Shown here piece after piece: positions 23,566 to 32,155 of a DNA stretch of 56,162 bases. How positions within the stretch are numbered: the stretch's first letter is position 1; each line of letters opens with the position of its first letter. Below the pieces are notes generated by a model that was not told the DNA's origin, did not search any database, and worked only from the letters and a program-made list of their open reading frames with translations. Location: the NCBI GenBank assembly GCA_035626855.1, contig DASPMW010000194.1:1-56162 (forward strand). Reading direction: 5' to 3'. This DNA comes from JAPWJZ01 sp035626855. Lineage in GTDB: Bacteria > Pseudomonadota > Alphaproteobacteria > Micavibrionales > UBA2020. The translations under genes were made by a program, and so were the position numbers.

Positions 23566-24963
23566 ATGAGCGAACAACAATTCGACATAGTCGTCATCGG
23601 CGCTGGCCCGGGGGGCTATGTTGCGGCCATTCGCGCGGCGCAGCTGGGGTTCAAGGCGGCGATTGTTGAGCGCGAAAACCTCGGCGGCATCTGCCTCAAC
23701 TGGGGCTGCATTCCGACCAAGGCGCTGCTGCGCTCCTCCGAAATCCACCACCTGCTGCATAATCTCGATGCATATGGGTTGAAGGCGGAAAACGTCTCGT
23801 TCGATTTCAAGAAAATCATCGACCGGTCGCGGAAAGTCGCTGGTCAGCTGTCGGGTGGCATCAAGCACCTAATGAAGAAAAACAACATCACCGTTTTCGA
23901 CGGCACTGCCAAACTGCTCGGCAAAGGCAAGATCGCGGTGACCAAGGATGACAAGCCAGTCGCCGAGTTGAAGGCGCCACATATTATCATCGCGACCGGG
24001 GCGCGCGCCCGCGTGCTGCCGGGACTGGAGCCCGACAAGCTGGTCTGGACCTACCGCGAGGCGATGACGCCGACGGAAATGCCGAAATCGCTGCTGGTCA
24101 TCGGATCGGGCGCGATAGGGATGGAATTTGCAAGCTTCTATAAAAACATGGGCGCGGAAGTCACGGTCGTCGAGGTCATGGACCGCATCCTGCCGGTCGA
24201 GGACGCCGACATCTCGGCCTTCGCAAAAAAGGCGTTCGAAAAACAGGGCATGAAAATCCTGACTGGGGCAAAAGTGCTCAAGCTCAACCGTGGCGCGAAC
24301 GATGTGGAGGCCGAGGTCGATCTCGGTGGCAAGGTTGAAAAGATCAAGGTCGACCGCGTGATTTCGGCGGTCGGCATCGTCGGCAATTCCGAAAATCTCG
24401 GCCTCGAGAACACGAAGGTGAAAGTCGATCGCGGCCATATCAAGGTGAATGAGTGGCTACAGACGGACGAACCCGGCGTCTATGCGATCGGCGACGTGGT
24501 GCAGGGCCCGTGGCTAGCGCATAAGGCCAGCCACGAAGCGGTCACCTGCGTCGAGAAGATCAAGGGACTTAACGATGTCCACCCCTTAAAGGTCGAGAAC
24601 ATCCCAGGCTGCACCTATTGCATGCCGCAGGTGGCGTCGGTCGGCCTGACCGAAGCAAAGGCAAAGGAAAAAGGCTACACGGTCAAGGTCGGCAAATTCC
24701 CCTTCATCGGCAACGGCAAGGCAATCGCGCTCGGCGAGGCGGAAGGTTTCGTCAAAACCGTGTTCGACGCCAAAACCGGCGAGCTGCTCGGCGCGCATAT
24801 GATCGGCGCGGAAGTGACCGAGATGATCCAGGGCTACGGGATTGCCAAGACGCTCGAGACGACCGAGATTGACTTGTTCCACACCGTCTTCCCCCATCCG
24901 ACACTGTCAGAGATGATGCATGAATCGGTGTTGGATGCGTATGGCAAGGTTATTCATATGTGA
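23566..24963 (+). CDS. lpd: Dihydrolipoamide dehydrogenase (E3)
   Basis: 465 residues. Reoxidises dihydrolipoamide on the E2 lipoyl arm using FAD and NAD. Motifs: FAD site VVIGAGPGGYVAAIRAAQLG, redox-active disulphide GGICLNWGCIPTKAL (both Cys), NAD site LLVIGSGAIGMEFASFY, second FAD motif VYAIGDV, and the C-terminal active-site HTVFPHPTLSE. Start at 23566 (MSEQQ) is preferred for its ribosome-binding site GGGGAG. Separated from pdhC by the double-hairpin element. Confidence 0.97.
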   Translation: MSEQQFDIVVIGAGPGGYVAAIRAAQLGFKAAIVERENLGGICLNWGCIPTKALLRSSEIHHLLHNLDAYGLKAENVSFDFKKIIDRSRKVAGQLSGGIKHLMKKNNITVFDGTAKLLGKGKIAVTKDDKPVAELKAPHIIIATGARARVLPGLEPDKLVWTYREAMTPTEMPKSLLVIGSGAIGMEFASFYKNMGAEVTVVEVMDRILPVEDADISAFAKKAFEKQGMKILTGAKVLKLNRGANDVEAEVDLGGKVEKIKVDRVISAVGIVGNSENLGLENTKVKVDRGHIKVNEWLQTDEPGVYAIGDVVQGPWLAHKASHEAVTCVEKIKGLNDVHPLKVENIPGCTYCMPQVASVGLTEAKAKEKGYTVKVGKFPFIGNGKAIALGEAEGFVKTVFDAKTGELLGAHMIGAEVTEMIQGYGIAKTLETTEIDLFHTVFPHPTLSEMMHESVLDAYGKVIHM

Positions 24964-24975
24964 TCCACGCTCTAC

Positions 24976-25053
24976 GTCACCCCGACGGAGCGCAGCGACG
25001 AGGGATCTTCGTGCGTTTGGCTGGGAAAGATTCCTCGCGGCGCTCGGAATGAC
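24976..25053. repeat. Long imperfect inverted repeat between lpd and a GNAT gene
   Basis: GTCACCCCGACGGAGCGCAG... at the left pairs with ...GCGGCGCTCGGAATGAC at the right, with GGATCTT and AAGATTCC as the inner parts. This is the common GTCATTCCGAGCG-type bacterial repeat. It lies between convergent gene ends and may form a large hairpin that stops both transcripts. Confidence 0.7.
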
Positions 25054-25067
25054 AGCGGATTGATCGA

Positions 25068-25565
25068 TTAAACTATCTTCTCGTAATAATCCAGCTCCGC
25101 ACGGTTGACCTTGCCGCGATGGACGAAGGTGTAGCCGCATTTTTTGTAAAACTCGCTGGCGCCCCCCGGGCCGACATATGCGTCAAGACGAACCGCTTTG
25201 ACGCGCAGCTTGCGGGCGCGGCTTTCTATTTCATAGAGGGCGGAGCGGCCGAGGCCCTTGCCCTGGAATTTCGGGTCGATCGACATGTTGCGTAGGTAGC
25301 AAGCCGGCGTGCTGCCACGCGTGAAGAACGGCTTTGATTCACGGTCGGTTTTTTCTACATCGAGCGTAAAGGTGCCGGCGAGCTTGCCGTCATGGATAAT
25401 GACGAACAGCGTGTTGTCCGCGAGCTTGTGCCGGACGGTGTTGGCGAGGGAGATTTTGGACCAAGGCCCGTTGCCCGCGCGCTTCGTCAGTTCCTCGGCG
25501 GCGGCCTTCCGCAGCTTGTAGACGTCCAGCACCTCACTGAGGTGGGCACGGCGGATATTGACCAT
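25068..25565 (-). CDS. GNAT-family N-acetyltransferase
   Basis: 165 residues with a single acetyltransferase domain: RNMSIDPKFQGKGLGRSAL contains the acetyl-CoA loop, followed by KAVRLDAYVG and the FYKKCGY segment typical of the family. Substrate unknown. It stands alone on the minus strand between lpd and lipA, which are both plus-strand, interrupting the usual lpd-lipA contact. Confidence 0.87.
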   Translation of the reverse strand: MVNIRRAHLSEVLDVYKLRKAAAEELTKRAGNGPWSKISLANTVRHKLADNTLFVIIHDGKLAGTFTLDVEKTDRESKPFFTRGSTPACYLRNMSIDPKFQGKGLGRSALYEIESRARKLRVKAVRLDAYVGPGGASEFYKKCGYTFVHRGKVNRAELDYYEKIV

Positions 25566-25692
25566 TTTTGATCCTCGCTTCGTTATTTCGGCTCTCCGGC
25601 CGACTCGTTCAATAACTTTGCCAGAAATATCAACCTGTTACAATAATGGCGAAAAGAGTTGCCGTTTACCGAAAGGCGGCTAAATTACTGGC

Positions 25693-26676
25693 ATGACCGA
25701 CGTCCCAGAAACAGCCCCCGAAGCAAACGAAAAGAAAAAATCGGAGTTCCGGCATCCCGAGAAGCGGAACCGCCCCGATACGCCCATCCTGCGCAAGCCG
25801 GAATGGATCCGCGTGAAGGCGCCTGTGTCGCCGGAATACCATGAAACGAAGTCCCTCGTTCAGAACCTGAAGCTGAAAACAGTCTGCGAAGAAGCGGCTT
25901 GCCCTAATATCGGCGAGTGCTGGAAGCAAAAACACGCGACCTTCATGATTTTGGGCGCGACCTGCACGCGGGCCTGTTCCTTCTGCAACGTGGCAACAGG
26001 CATACCCGATAAGCTGGACCCGTTCGAGGCGGCGCGCGTCGCCATCGGTGTACAGAAGCTGGAGCTGAAGCACGTCGTCATCACCTCCGTTGACCGCGAC
26101 GATCTTGCCGATGGCGGGTCGGAGCAGTTCGTGAAGGTCATCAACGAAATCCGCCGGCTGTCGCCCGGCACGACGATCGAAATCCTGACGCCGGATTTCA
26201 AGGACAAGCAAAACGCGCTCGAGCCCATCGCGTTTGCGCGCCCCGACGTGTTCAACCACAACCTCGAAACGGTGCCGCGTCTTTACCCGACGATCCGGCC
26301 GGGAGCACGTTATTTTACCTCCCTCGACCTGCTGAACCGCGTCAAGAAAATTGACCCGTCGATCTTCACCAAATCGGGACTGATGGTGGGCCTCGGCGAG
26401 ACTAAGCAGGAAGTGATGCAGGTCATGGACGATCTGCGCGCGGCGGATGTCGATTTCCTGACCATCGGCCAGTATCTGCAGCCGACGCCGAAACATGCGG
26501 CGGTCGACCGTTTTGTCACGCCCGACGAGTTCAAGAGCTACGAGACGATTGCGCGCGGCAAGGGGTTCCTGATGGTGTCCGCGTCGCCGCTCACGCGCTC
26601 ATCCTATCACGCCGATTCCGACTTCGAAAAAATGCGCGTGGCGCGCGAGGCGAAGCTGGCTGCGGCTGGCAAGTAA
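25693..26676 (+). CDS. lipA: Lipoyl synthase
   Basis: Radical-SAM enzyme that inserts two sulphurs into octanoylated E2 and related domains, and so activates the lipoyl domains of pdhB and pdhC just upstream. 327 residues. Both clusters are visible: auxiliary-cluster cysteines CEEAACPNIGEC and radical-SAM CTRACSFCNV (CX3CX2C), plus the C-terminal SPLTRSSYHAD containing the serine ligand. A TTGCC...TACAAT promoter-like pair about 50-75 bases upstream has a short spacer. The next gene begins at the base after its stop. Confidence 0.97.
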   Translation: MTDVPETAPEANEKKKSEFRHPEKRNRPDTPILRKPEWIRVKAPVSPEYHETKSLVQNLKLKTVCEEAACPNIGECWKQKHATFMILGATCTRACSFCNVATGIPDKLDPFEAARVAIGVQKLELKHVVITSVDRDDLADGGSEQFVKVINEIRRLSPGTTIEILTPDFKDKQNALEPIAFARPDVFNHNLETVPRLYPTIRPGARYFTSLDLLNRVKKIDPSIFTKSGLMVGLGETKQEVMQVMDDLRAADVDFLTIGQYLQPTPKHAAVDRFVTPDEFKSYETIARGKGFLMVSASPLTRSSYHADSDFEKMRVAREAKLAAAGK

Positions 26677-27120
26677 ATGCCGTCCCATTCCGAAAAGCGC
26701 ATCCTGCCCTATTCGTCAGAACAGCTGTTCGACCTTGTGATGGATATTGAGAAATATCCGGAGTTCCTGCCGTGGTGCCTTGCTGCGCGCGTCAATGAAA
26801 AGAAACGCAGCGACCTCAGCGCCGACGTGATTGTCGGATACGGCCCGTTCCGGGAAAAATTTTCATCCCAGGTTCATTTCCGGCGGCCAAAGGAAATCGA
26901 TGTTGAATACCTGCAGGGGCCGATGAGTCAGCTGCACAACACTTGGCAGTTCCGCGATATGCGGGGCGGGCAGTGCGAGGTCGATTTCTACATTAACTTC
27001 TCGCTGAAGACAAAGCTGTTTGAAAAGATCGTTGACCAGTTTTTTCACCGCGCGCTCGTGAAAATGATCAATGCTTTCGAGGCGCGGGCGCTGCAGCTAT
27101 ACGGTGGCCGCAAGCACTAG
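26677..27120 (+). CDS. ratA: Coq10/RatA-type START-domain protein
   Basis: 147 residues, polyketide-cyclase/START fold: starts SHSEKRILPYSSEQLFDLVMDIEKYPEFLPWC and ends with the long helix LFEKIVDQFFHRALVKMINAFEARA. In eukaryotes and probably alphaproteobacteria the family binds ubiquinone and helps respiration; the E. coli member was named RatA for a claimed ribosome-association effect, so the symbol says nothing sure about function. Directly follows lipA with no gap; its last bases overlap the end of the convergent cinA-type gene. Confidence 0.88.
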   Translation: MPSHSEKRILPYSSEQLFDLVMDIEKYPEFLPWCLAARVNEKKRSDLSADVIVGYGPFREKFSSQVHFRRPKEIDVEYLQGPMSQLHNTWQFRDMRGGQCEVDFYINFSLKTKLFEKIVDQFFHRALVKMINAFEARALQLYGGRKH

Positions 27121-27620
27121 GCGGCGTCGATTTCCCGCTTGATGAAGGTGAGGGCGGTTTCTACCGTTTCCAACCTCACAGCAGTTCGGTCACCACCAAA
27201 CAGGTTCTTGGTCGCGAAGCTCTTGCCTGTCTTGCCATTCGCAACGCCGATATAGACGAGGCCGACGGGCTTGCTATCCGTGGCGCCGCCAGGGCCGGCG
27301 ATGCCTGTCGCGGATATGGCAATATCCGCGCTCGATGCCGCGAGCGCGCCGGTCGCCATCTGCAGCGCGACTTCCTCGCTCACGGCGCCGGTGCGTTCCA
27401 GCAGCGCGCGATCGATGCCGAGTTCTTTCACTTTTGAATCGTATGAATAGGAAATATAGCCGCGATCAACGACGTCGGAGGAGCCCGGTACTTCGGTCAG
27501 GCAGCCCATGATGAGGCCGCCGGTGCAGGACTCAGCGGAGACAAGCTTGAGCTTTTTGCGCCGCGCTTCATTCAGCACGGCCTCGGCCAGCTGCATCAGA
27601 TGATCCGGAAAGAGCGCCAT
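27117..27620 (-). CDS. pncC: CinA C-terminal-domain protein (nicotinamide-nucleotide amidase, PncC type)
   Basis: 167 residues, just the amidase domain of CinA. Motifs: KLVSAESCTGGLIMGCLTEVPGSS at the N-terminus, GYISYSYDSKVKELG, SATGIAGPGG and KPVGLVYIGVA. It deamidates nicotinamide mononucleotide to nicotinate mononucleotide for NAD recycling. Start 27620 is set by TAGGA 6 bases upstream; this places the start 8 bases after the end of pgpA. Third gene of the minus-strand unit ispDF-pgpA-pncC. Confidence 0.92.
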   Translation of the reverse strand: MALFPDHLMQLAEAVLNEARRKKLKLVSAESCTGGLIMGCLTEVPGSSDVVDRGYISYSYDSKVKELGIDRALLERTGAVSEEVALQMATGALAASSADIAISATGIAGPGGATDSKPVGLVYIGVANGKTGKSFATKNLFGGDRTAVRLETVETALTFIKREIDAA

Positions 27621-27628
27621 GAATATTC

Positions 27629-28300
27629 CTAGTTGGGAAGGTAGAACATCGCGATGCCGCAGACGCCCGGGAAGGCATAAATGCCCGCCACGACATCGTC
27701 CATCATGACATCGATGCCGCCGACGGAGCGCTTGTCGTAGAAGGAGGCGGGCCAGGGCTTGTAGATATCGAACAGGCGGAACAGCACAAAGGCGACCCAC
27801 CACAGATCCATATGCGTCTCCGCGGGGATCGCGGCGATCCAGAGGCCGACGACTTCATCCACGACGATCGATTGGTCGTCGACGGCGCCGGATTTCTTGC
27901 CGAAACGGTCCGCCGCGACCGTGCCGATGCAGAGCAGCGCCAGCGCCGCGAGGCCGAGGCCGACGGGCCCGCTGAAATATGCGATCGCATAGCCGACCGG
28001 GATAGCAGCGAGGGAGCCCATTGTGCCGGGCGCAGGACGGATAAAGCCGGATCCGAACCATGACGACAGCCAGCAATGCCATTCCGTCAGCTTCATACCG
28101 CCCGGTATTGGCTTCAGCCGCGGCCGCAGCGACTTGATCCAGTTCCAGATCTTTTCGCGCCAGATAATGACGGGCAGCAGCATGATCAGCAGCAGGCCAA
28201 TGACGGCGGGCGGCACGCCGCCGATGGAGTAGTCAGTCCCGGCTGCAGCAGGCGGCGCGGCGGTTTCGGTGCTGGCAGTTGTTTCGACGGCGGAGGCCAT
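27629..28300 (-). CDS. pgpA: Phosphatidylglycerophosphatase A with N-terminal extension
   Basis: 223 residues against ~165 for a plain PgpA: residues 1-70 are an added Ala/Thr-rich stretch plus a membrane helix (~28-47, VIGLLLIMLLPVIIW). The PgpA domain then shows GSGFIRPAPGTMGSL, DDQSIVVDEVVG and FRLFDIYKPWPAS...DVMMDDVVAG. It dephosphorylates phosphatidylglycerol phosphate in the inner membrane. Separated by 3 bases from ispDF. The extra helix is a mild oddity; it may be a lineage feature. Confidence 0.92.
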   Translation of the reverse strand: MASAVETTASTETAAPPAAAGTDYSIGGVPPAVIGLLLIMLLPVIIWREKIWNWIKSLRPRLKPIPGGMKLTEWHCWLSSWFGSGFIRPAPGTMGSLAAIPVGYAIAYFSGPVGLGLAALALLCIGTVAADRFGKKSGAVDDQSIVVDEVVGLWIAAIPAETHMDLWWVAFVLFRLFDIYKPWPASFYDKRSVGGIDVMMDDVVAGIYAFPGVCGIAMFYLPN

Positions 28301-28303
28301 GCG

Positions 28304-29515
28304 TTATTTTCCCCATTTCCTGAGATCATCTTGCGGCGAAACAGGCGCCGCCGTAAAGGGGAGACGCACGGTCGCCACGGCTTCAGCGGCGATGCCTTCA
28401 CGCCTTCCGGTAAATCCGAGGCTTTCGGTCGTCGTCGCTTTGACGCTGACCCGGTCTGGCGGCAGGGACAAAAGCTCGCCAAGACGGGCGCGCATGGCGT
28501 CGCGATGGGGGCCGATTTTTGGCGATTCACATATAATCGTCACATCAACATGGCTGATCGCGCCGCCGCGTTCCGCGACCAGCCGCGCGGCGTGGCGGAG
28601 GAATCCAGCGCTATCGGCATTTTTCCAGCGTTCGTCCTTCGGGCTGAAATGCATACCGATATCGCCGGCACCGATCGCGCCAAGCAGTGCGTCGGTAATT
28701 GCGTGCAGCCCGACATCGGCGTCGGAATGGCCTTCAAGGGCATGGCTGTGCGGAATATCTACGCCGCAGATCAACAGCTTACGGCCGGGTTGTTCAACCA
28801 GTTTATGAACGTCATAACCACTGCCGGTGCGCACATCGCCCAGACGGGCGGAAATGGCTTGTTCCATCGCGGCAAGGTCCACAGCATGGGTGACCTTGAA
28901 ATTGTCTTTCTCGCCCGGAACGATTTCGATAGCGGGGCCGGCGATTTCGCAAAGAGCGGCATCGTCGGTCAGGGATTTATCCGCATGGCGGCGATGAAGC
29001 TCGAGGATGGTATCAAAATGGAAGCCTTGCGCCGTCTGGACGGTAAAGAGGTTGTCCCGGTTTTCGGTCGTCAACTGGCCTTCGCGCACACGCTTGATTG
29101 TGTCAGTAACAGGCAGCCCAGGAATAACGGCCTCATAGTTTTTCAACGCGTTGCAGACGGACGTGATGAGATTAGATGAGATGCCAGGACGCGCCGCATC
29201 ATGGATGAGGACGTAATCCGGCTTATCCTTCTTTGCAATCTCTTCCAATCCATTCAGCACGGATTGCTGCCGCGTTGTGCCTCCATTAACGGCGGCAATA
29301 CCGGGCGCAGCCAGTTCAAACAGGTGCTTATGATCGGGGTGCACCGCGACATAAACCGAATTGATTTCAGGATGTTGGGAAAACATATCCACAGACCATG
29401 TGAGCATCGGCCGCCCCAGAAGCGGCTGGTACTGCTTTGGCAAAGCCGCGCCAAAACGCTCTCCCGATCCGGCCGCGAGAATGAGTGCAATAATTTTCGG
29501 CGGCTTTATTGTCAT
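28304..29515 (-). CDS. ispDF: Bifunctional IspD/IspF of the MEP isoprenoid pathway
   Basis: About 403 residues. IspD half: cytidylyltransferase motif ALILAAGSGERFGAALPKQY, VLIHDAARPG. IspF half (~from 245): GSGYDVHKL with the metal-binding Asp/His, EGHSDADVGLHAITDALLGA, HFSPKDERWK, and TESLGFTGR. Together they make CDP-methylerythritol and then methylerythritol cyclodiphosphate. The fused form is common in alphaproteobacteria. The start is uncertain: 29515 fits the family N-terminus, but neither it nor ATG 29575 has a good ribosome-binding site. Divergent from ntrB. Confidence 0.96.
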   Translation of the reverse strand: MTIKPPKIIALILAAGSGERFGAALPKQYQPLLGRPMLTWSVDMFSQHPEINSVYVAVHPDHKHLFELAAPGIAAVNGGTTRQQSVLNGLEEIAKKDKPDYVLIHDAARPGISSNLITSVCNALKNYEAVIPGLPVTDTIKRVREGQLTTENRDNLFTVQTAQGFHFDTILELHRRHADKSLTDDAALCEIAGPAIEIVPGEKDNFKVTHAVDLAAMEQAISARLGDVRTGSGYDVHKLVEQPGRKLLICGVDIPHSHALEGHSDADVGLHAITDALLGAIGAGDIGMHFSPKDERWKNADSAGFLRHAARLVAERGGAISHVDVTIICESPKIGPHRDAMRARLGELLSLPPDRVSVKATTTESLGFTGRREGIAAEAVATVRLPFTAAPVSPQDDLRKWGK

Positions 29516-29687
29516 AATTTGACAGAAGGCGGGCTTTCGTGGCTGAAGAGGCGAGACTTTGGTCAGATTAGACATGTGGTTTAAGGCGGTCAACGCTTGT
29601 TATTTGCCTAAAATTCGGGCAAAAAAGCTTGTGCATAAAAATTAGGCGGCGGGGCGACCTGCCCAAAAAGCAGGCACAGAGGTTGTG

Positions 29688-30752
29688 ATGTCCCGCGTAA
29701 AACAGACGAATAATATCCTGCCGCTGCCGCGCGCGCCTGACAGCCTTTCGCTGGCGATACTTCAGGCATTGCCCGACGCGGTTCTGGCGATCGCGCAGGA
29801 CGGTTCGGTCGAGTTCTCCAATCACGCGGCGCAGGCATTCTTTACCATCGGGGAAAAGGCACTTGCAGGTCGTAAACTCGCCGAGCTGACCGGCGCAGAC
29901 AGCCCCGCCTGTGGGCTTGAGGGGCTGTCTATAACACTTCACGATCTGGAGATTGCAGGCCAGCGGGTTGAATCGGTGAGCGCGGTGCCGTTGGAGGAGG
30001 GGCGCACGCTGCTGGTCATCCGCACCAGTCGGGCTCCGATGAAAAATGACTGGACCGCGAAAATCAAGAATTCGATCAAGCCCGCGCAGCACCTCGCGCG
30101 CATTCTCGGGCATGAGATCAAGAACCCGCTCACCGGCATCAGGGGTGCGGCGCAGCTTCTCGCGACCTCGGTCCAGACAGCGGACGACCGCGAGCTTGCA
30201 GAACTGATCTCGAACGAGACGGCGCGCCTCTTCCGGATGGTCGAAAAAGTAAATGTTTTCGAGGACGCCCCTCGGGAGCAATATCGCGCCCTTAACATCC
30301 ATGCCGTTCTCGACCATGTAGAGAAAATCGCCCGCTCGGGACTTGCCGACGGTATCGACACTCAGCGCCGCTACGATCCATCCCTTCCGGAAATACATGG
30401 ACATGAAGACCGGCTGGTTCAGGCCGTGCTCAACCTGGTAAAGAACGCCAGCGAGGCGGGCGCGACGAACATCATCCTGCATACTTCGTACGACCTGTCG
30501 GGGAAGATTCACCCCGAGAGCCTCAGGCGGCTGCCGGTATGCGTCGCGGTGGAAGACAACGGCGCGGGCATCAAGCCGGAAGTGCTGAAAGATCTGTTCC
30601 AGCCGTACATGTCCACCAAGGCGGCCGGCGACGGGCTCGGCCTTGCCATCGTCTCGAAAATTATCGACGACCATGGCGGCACGATGGATGTCGCAAGCCA
30701 TCCAGGAAAGACAATTTTCAAGATCAACCTCCCGCGCGGAGACGCAAAATGA
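29688..30752 (+). CDS. ntrB: Nitrogen sensor kinase/phosphatase NtrB (GlnL)
   Basis: 354 residues, cytoplasmic. PAS-like sensor domain (~20-110, ALPDAVLAIAQDGSVEFSN), dimerisation domain with phospho-accepting His142 in RILGHEIKNPLTGIRGAAQLL, then HATPase domain (N-box LVKNASEAGA, DNGAGIKPE, GDGLGLAIVSKII). It phosphorylates NtrC when nitrogen is scarce and dephosphorylates it when PII is unmodified. ATG 29688 follows AGAGG; a GTG one codon earlier is possible. It overlaps ntrC by ATGA. A dusB (nifR3) gene, usual just upstream in relatives, is not here. Confidence 0.95.
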   Translation: MSRVKQTNNILPLPRAPDSLSLAILQALPDAVLAIAQDGSVEFSNHAAQAFFTIGEKALAGRKLAELTGADSPACGLEGLSITLHDLEIAGQRVESVSAVPLEEGRTLLVIRTSRAPMKNDWTAKIKNSIKPAQHLARILGHEIKNPLTGIRGAAQLLATSVQTADDRELAELISNETARLFRMVEKVNVFEDAPREQYRALNIHAVLDHVEKIARSGLADGIDTQRRYDPSLPEIHGHEDRLVQAVLNLVKNASEAGATNIILHTSYDLSGKIHPESLRRLPVCVAVEDNGAGIKPEVLKDLFQPYMSTKAAGDGLGLAIVSKIIDDHGGTMDVASHPGKTIFKINLPRGDAK

Positions 30753-32155
30753 CTGCTGTAAAAAATATCCTGATCGCCGACGACGAAACCTCCGTCCGCA
30801 CAGTGCTTTCGCAAGCCTTGAAGCGGGCTGGCTATGACGTCAGCGCGACCGATAACGGCGCAACGCTTTACCAGTGGATATTGGAAGGACGCGGCGATCT
30901 GGTGATCACGGATGTGATGATGCCAGGCGAAAATGGCCTCGACCTCCTGCCGAAAATCCTGGCGAAGCGACCGGGCATGAAGATTATCGTGATGAGCGCG
31001 CAAAACGCACTTACCACTGCAATCGCGGCCGGAGACCGCGGCGCGCTTGATTTCCTGCCGAAGCCATTTGATATCGAGGAGCTCCTGTCCACGGTGGCAG
31101 GAGCGCTGCGGAAATCTGCAGCCGTAGCAAATGATCCCGGCGAGACGCTGGAGGCGCTCGATAAATCATTCGTGGTCGGTCAAAGCCGCGCCATGCAGGA
31201 AATCTACCGCATGATTGCGCGGCTGCGGAATTCGGACCTGACGGTGCTGATTTCGGGGGAGTCCGGCACGGGCAAGGAAGTCATCGCCCGCGCGCTTCAT
31301 GAATACAGTCGCTGGAAGGAGGGGCCGTTCCTTGCGGTAAACATGGCCGCGATCCCCCGCGAACTTATCGAATCCGAGCTTTTCGGTCACGAAAAAGGGT
31401 CATTTACCGGCGCCGTTCAAAAATCGATCGGCAAGTTTGAGCAGGCGCAAGGCGGCACGCTTTTCCTCGATGAAATCGGGGACATGCCCTATGAAGCACA
31501 GACGCGCCTGCTGCGCGTGTTGCAGGAGGGGGAGTTCACAAGCGTTGGCGGCCGTCGCGCTGTCAAGACCCGCCTGCGGATTATTGCGGCCACGAACAAG
31601 GATCTGCCGGCGCTCGTCAGGGCAAACAAATTCCGAGAAGATTTGTATTACCGGCTGAATGTTGTGCCGGTGAAAATACCCGCGCTCAGGGAGCGTGCGG
31701 ACGACATCCCTTCACTGGTACAGCATTTCGTTTTTCGCTCCGGGATCACAAAAGTGTTCGAGCCGGACGCCATGGCGGCGCTGCAGCGCCATCCCTGGCC
31801 CGGAAACATCCGGGAACTTGAGAACGTCACGCGGCGGCTGGCAGCGCTCTGTCCGCAAGATGTTATTGATGCCGCAACGGTAACTGACGAATTGGGCGGG
31901 CTTGCTTCTGCGAATATCGGCACGGGCAGCCGCGCGGAGATTATCGATGCGCTGATGCAGGACTATTTCACCGCCCCCCCGCAAGGCGGGTTGTACGAAC
32001 CGCTGCTGAGAGAATGGGAAAAGCCGCTGATCGAGCGCGTGCTGGCCATGACGAACGGCAACCAGATCAAGGCGGCAGAATTGCTGGGCCTTAACCGGAA
32101 CACTTTAAGGAAGAAAATACGTGACCTTGGCGTGGAAATACGGAGGGCGTCCTGA
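30749..32155 (+). CDS. ntrC: Nitrogen-regulation response regulator NtrC
   Basis: 468 residues. Receiver domain with Asp55 (LVITDVMMPGENG), central AAA+ domain with Walker A GESGTGKE, sigma-54 contact loop GSFTGA, Walker B GTLFLDEIGD, and a C-terminal Fis-type helix-turn-helix (NGNQIKAAELLGLNRNTLRKK). The GAFTGA loop is intact but for Ser at position 2, so it should still activate sigma-54 promoters of nitrogen-scavenging genes. Start lies inside the end of ntrB; its TGA shares a base with the ntrY ATG. Confidence 0.96.
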   Translation: MTAVKNILIADDETSVRTVLSQALKRAGYDVSATDNGATLYQWILEGRGDLVITDVMMPGENGLDLLPKILAKRPGMKIIVMSAQNALTTAIAAGDRGALDFLPKPFDIEELLSTVAGALRKSAAVANDPGETLEALDKSFVVGQSRAMQEIYRMIARLRNSDLTVLISGESGTGKEVIARALHEYSRWKEGPFLAVNMAAIPRELIESELFGHEKGSFTGAVQKSIGKFEQAQGGTLFLDEIGDMPYEAQTRLLRVLQEGEFTSVGGRRAVKTRLRIIAATNKDLPALVRANKFREDLYYRLNVVPVKIPALRERADDIPSLVQHFVFRSGITKVFEPDAMAALQRHPWPGNIRELENVTRRLAALCPQDVIDAATVTDELGGLASANIGTGSRAEIIDALMQDYFTAPPQGGLYEPLLREWEKPLIERVLAMTNGNQIKAAELLGLNRNTLRKKIRDLGVEIRRAS

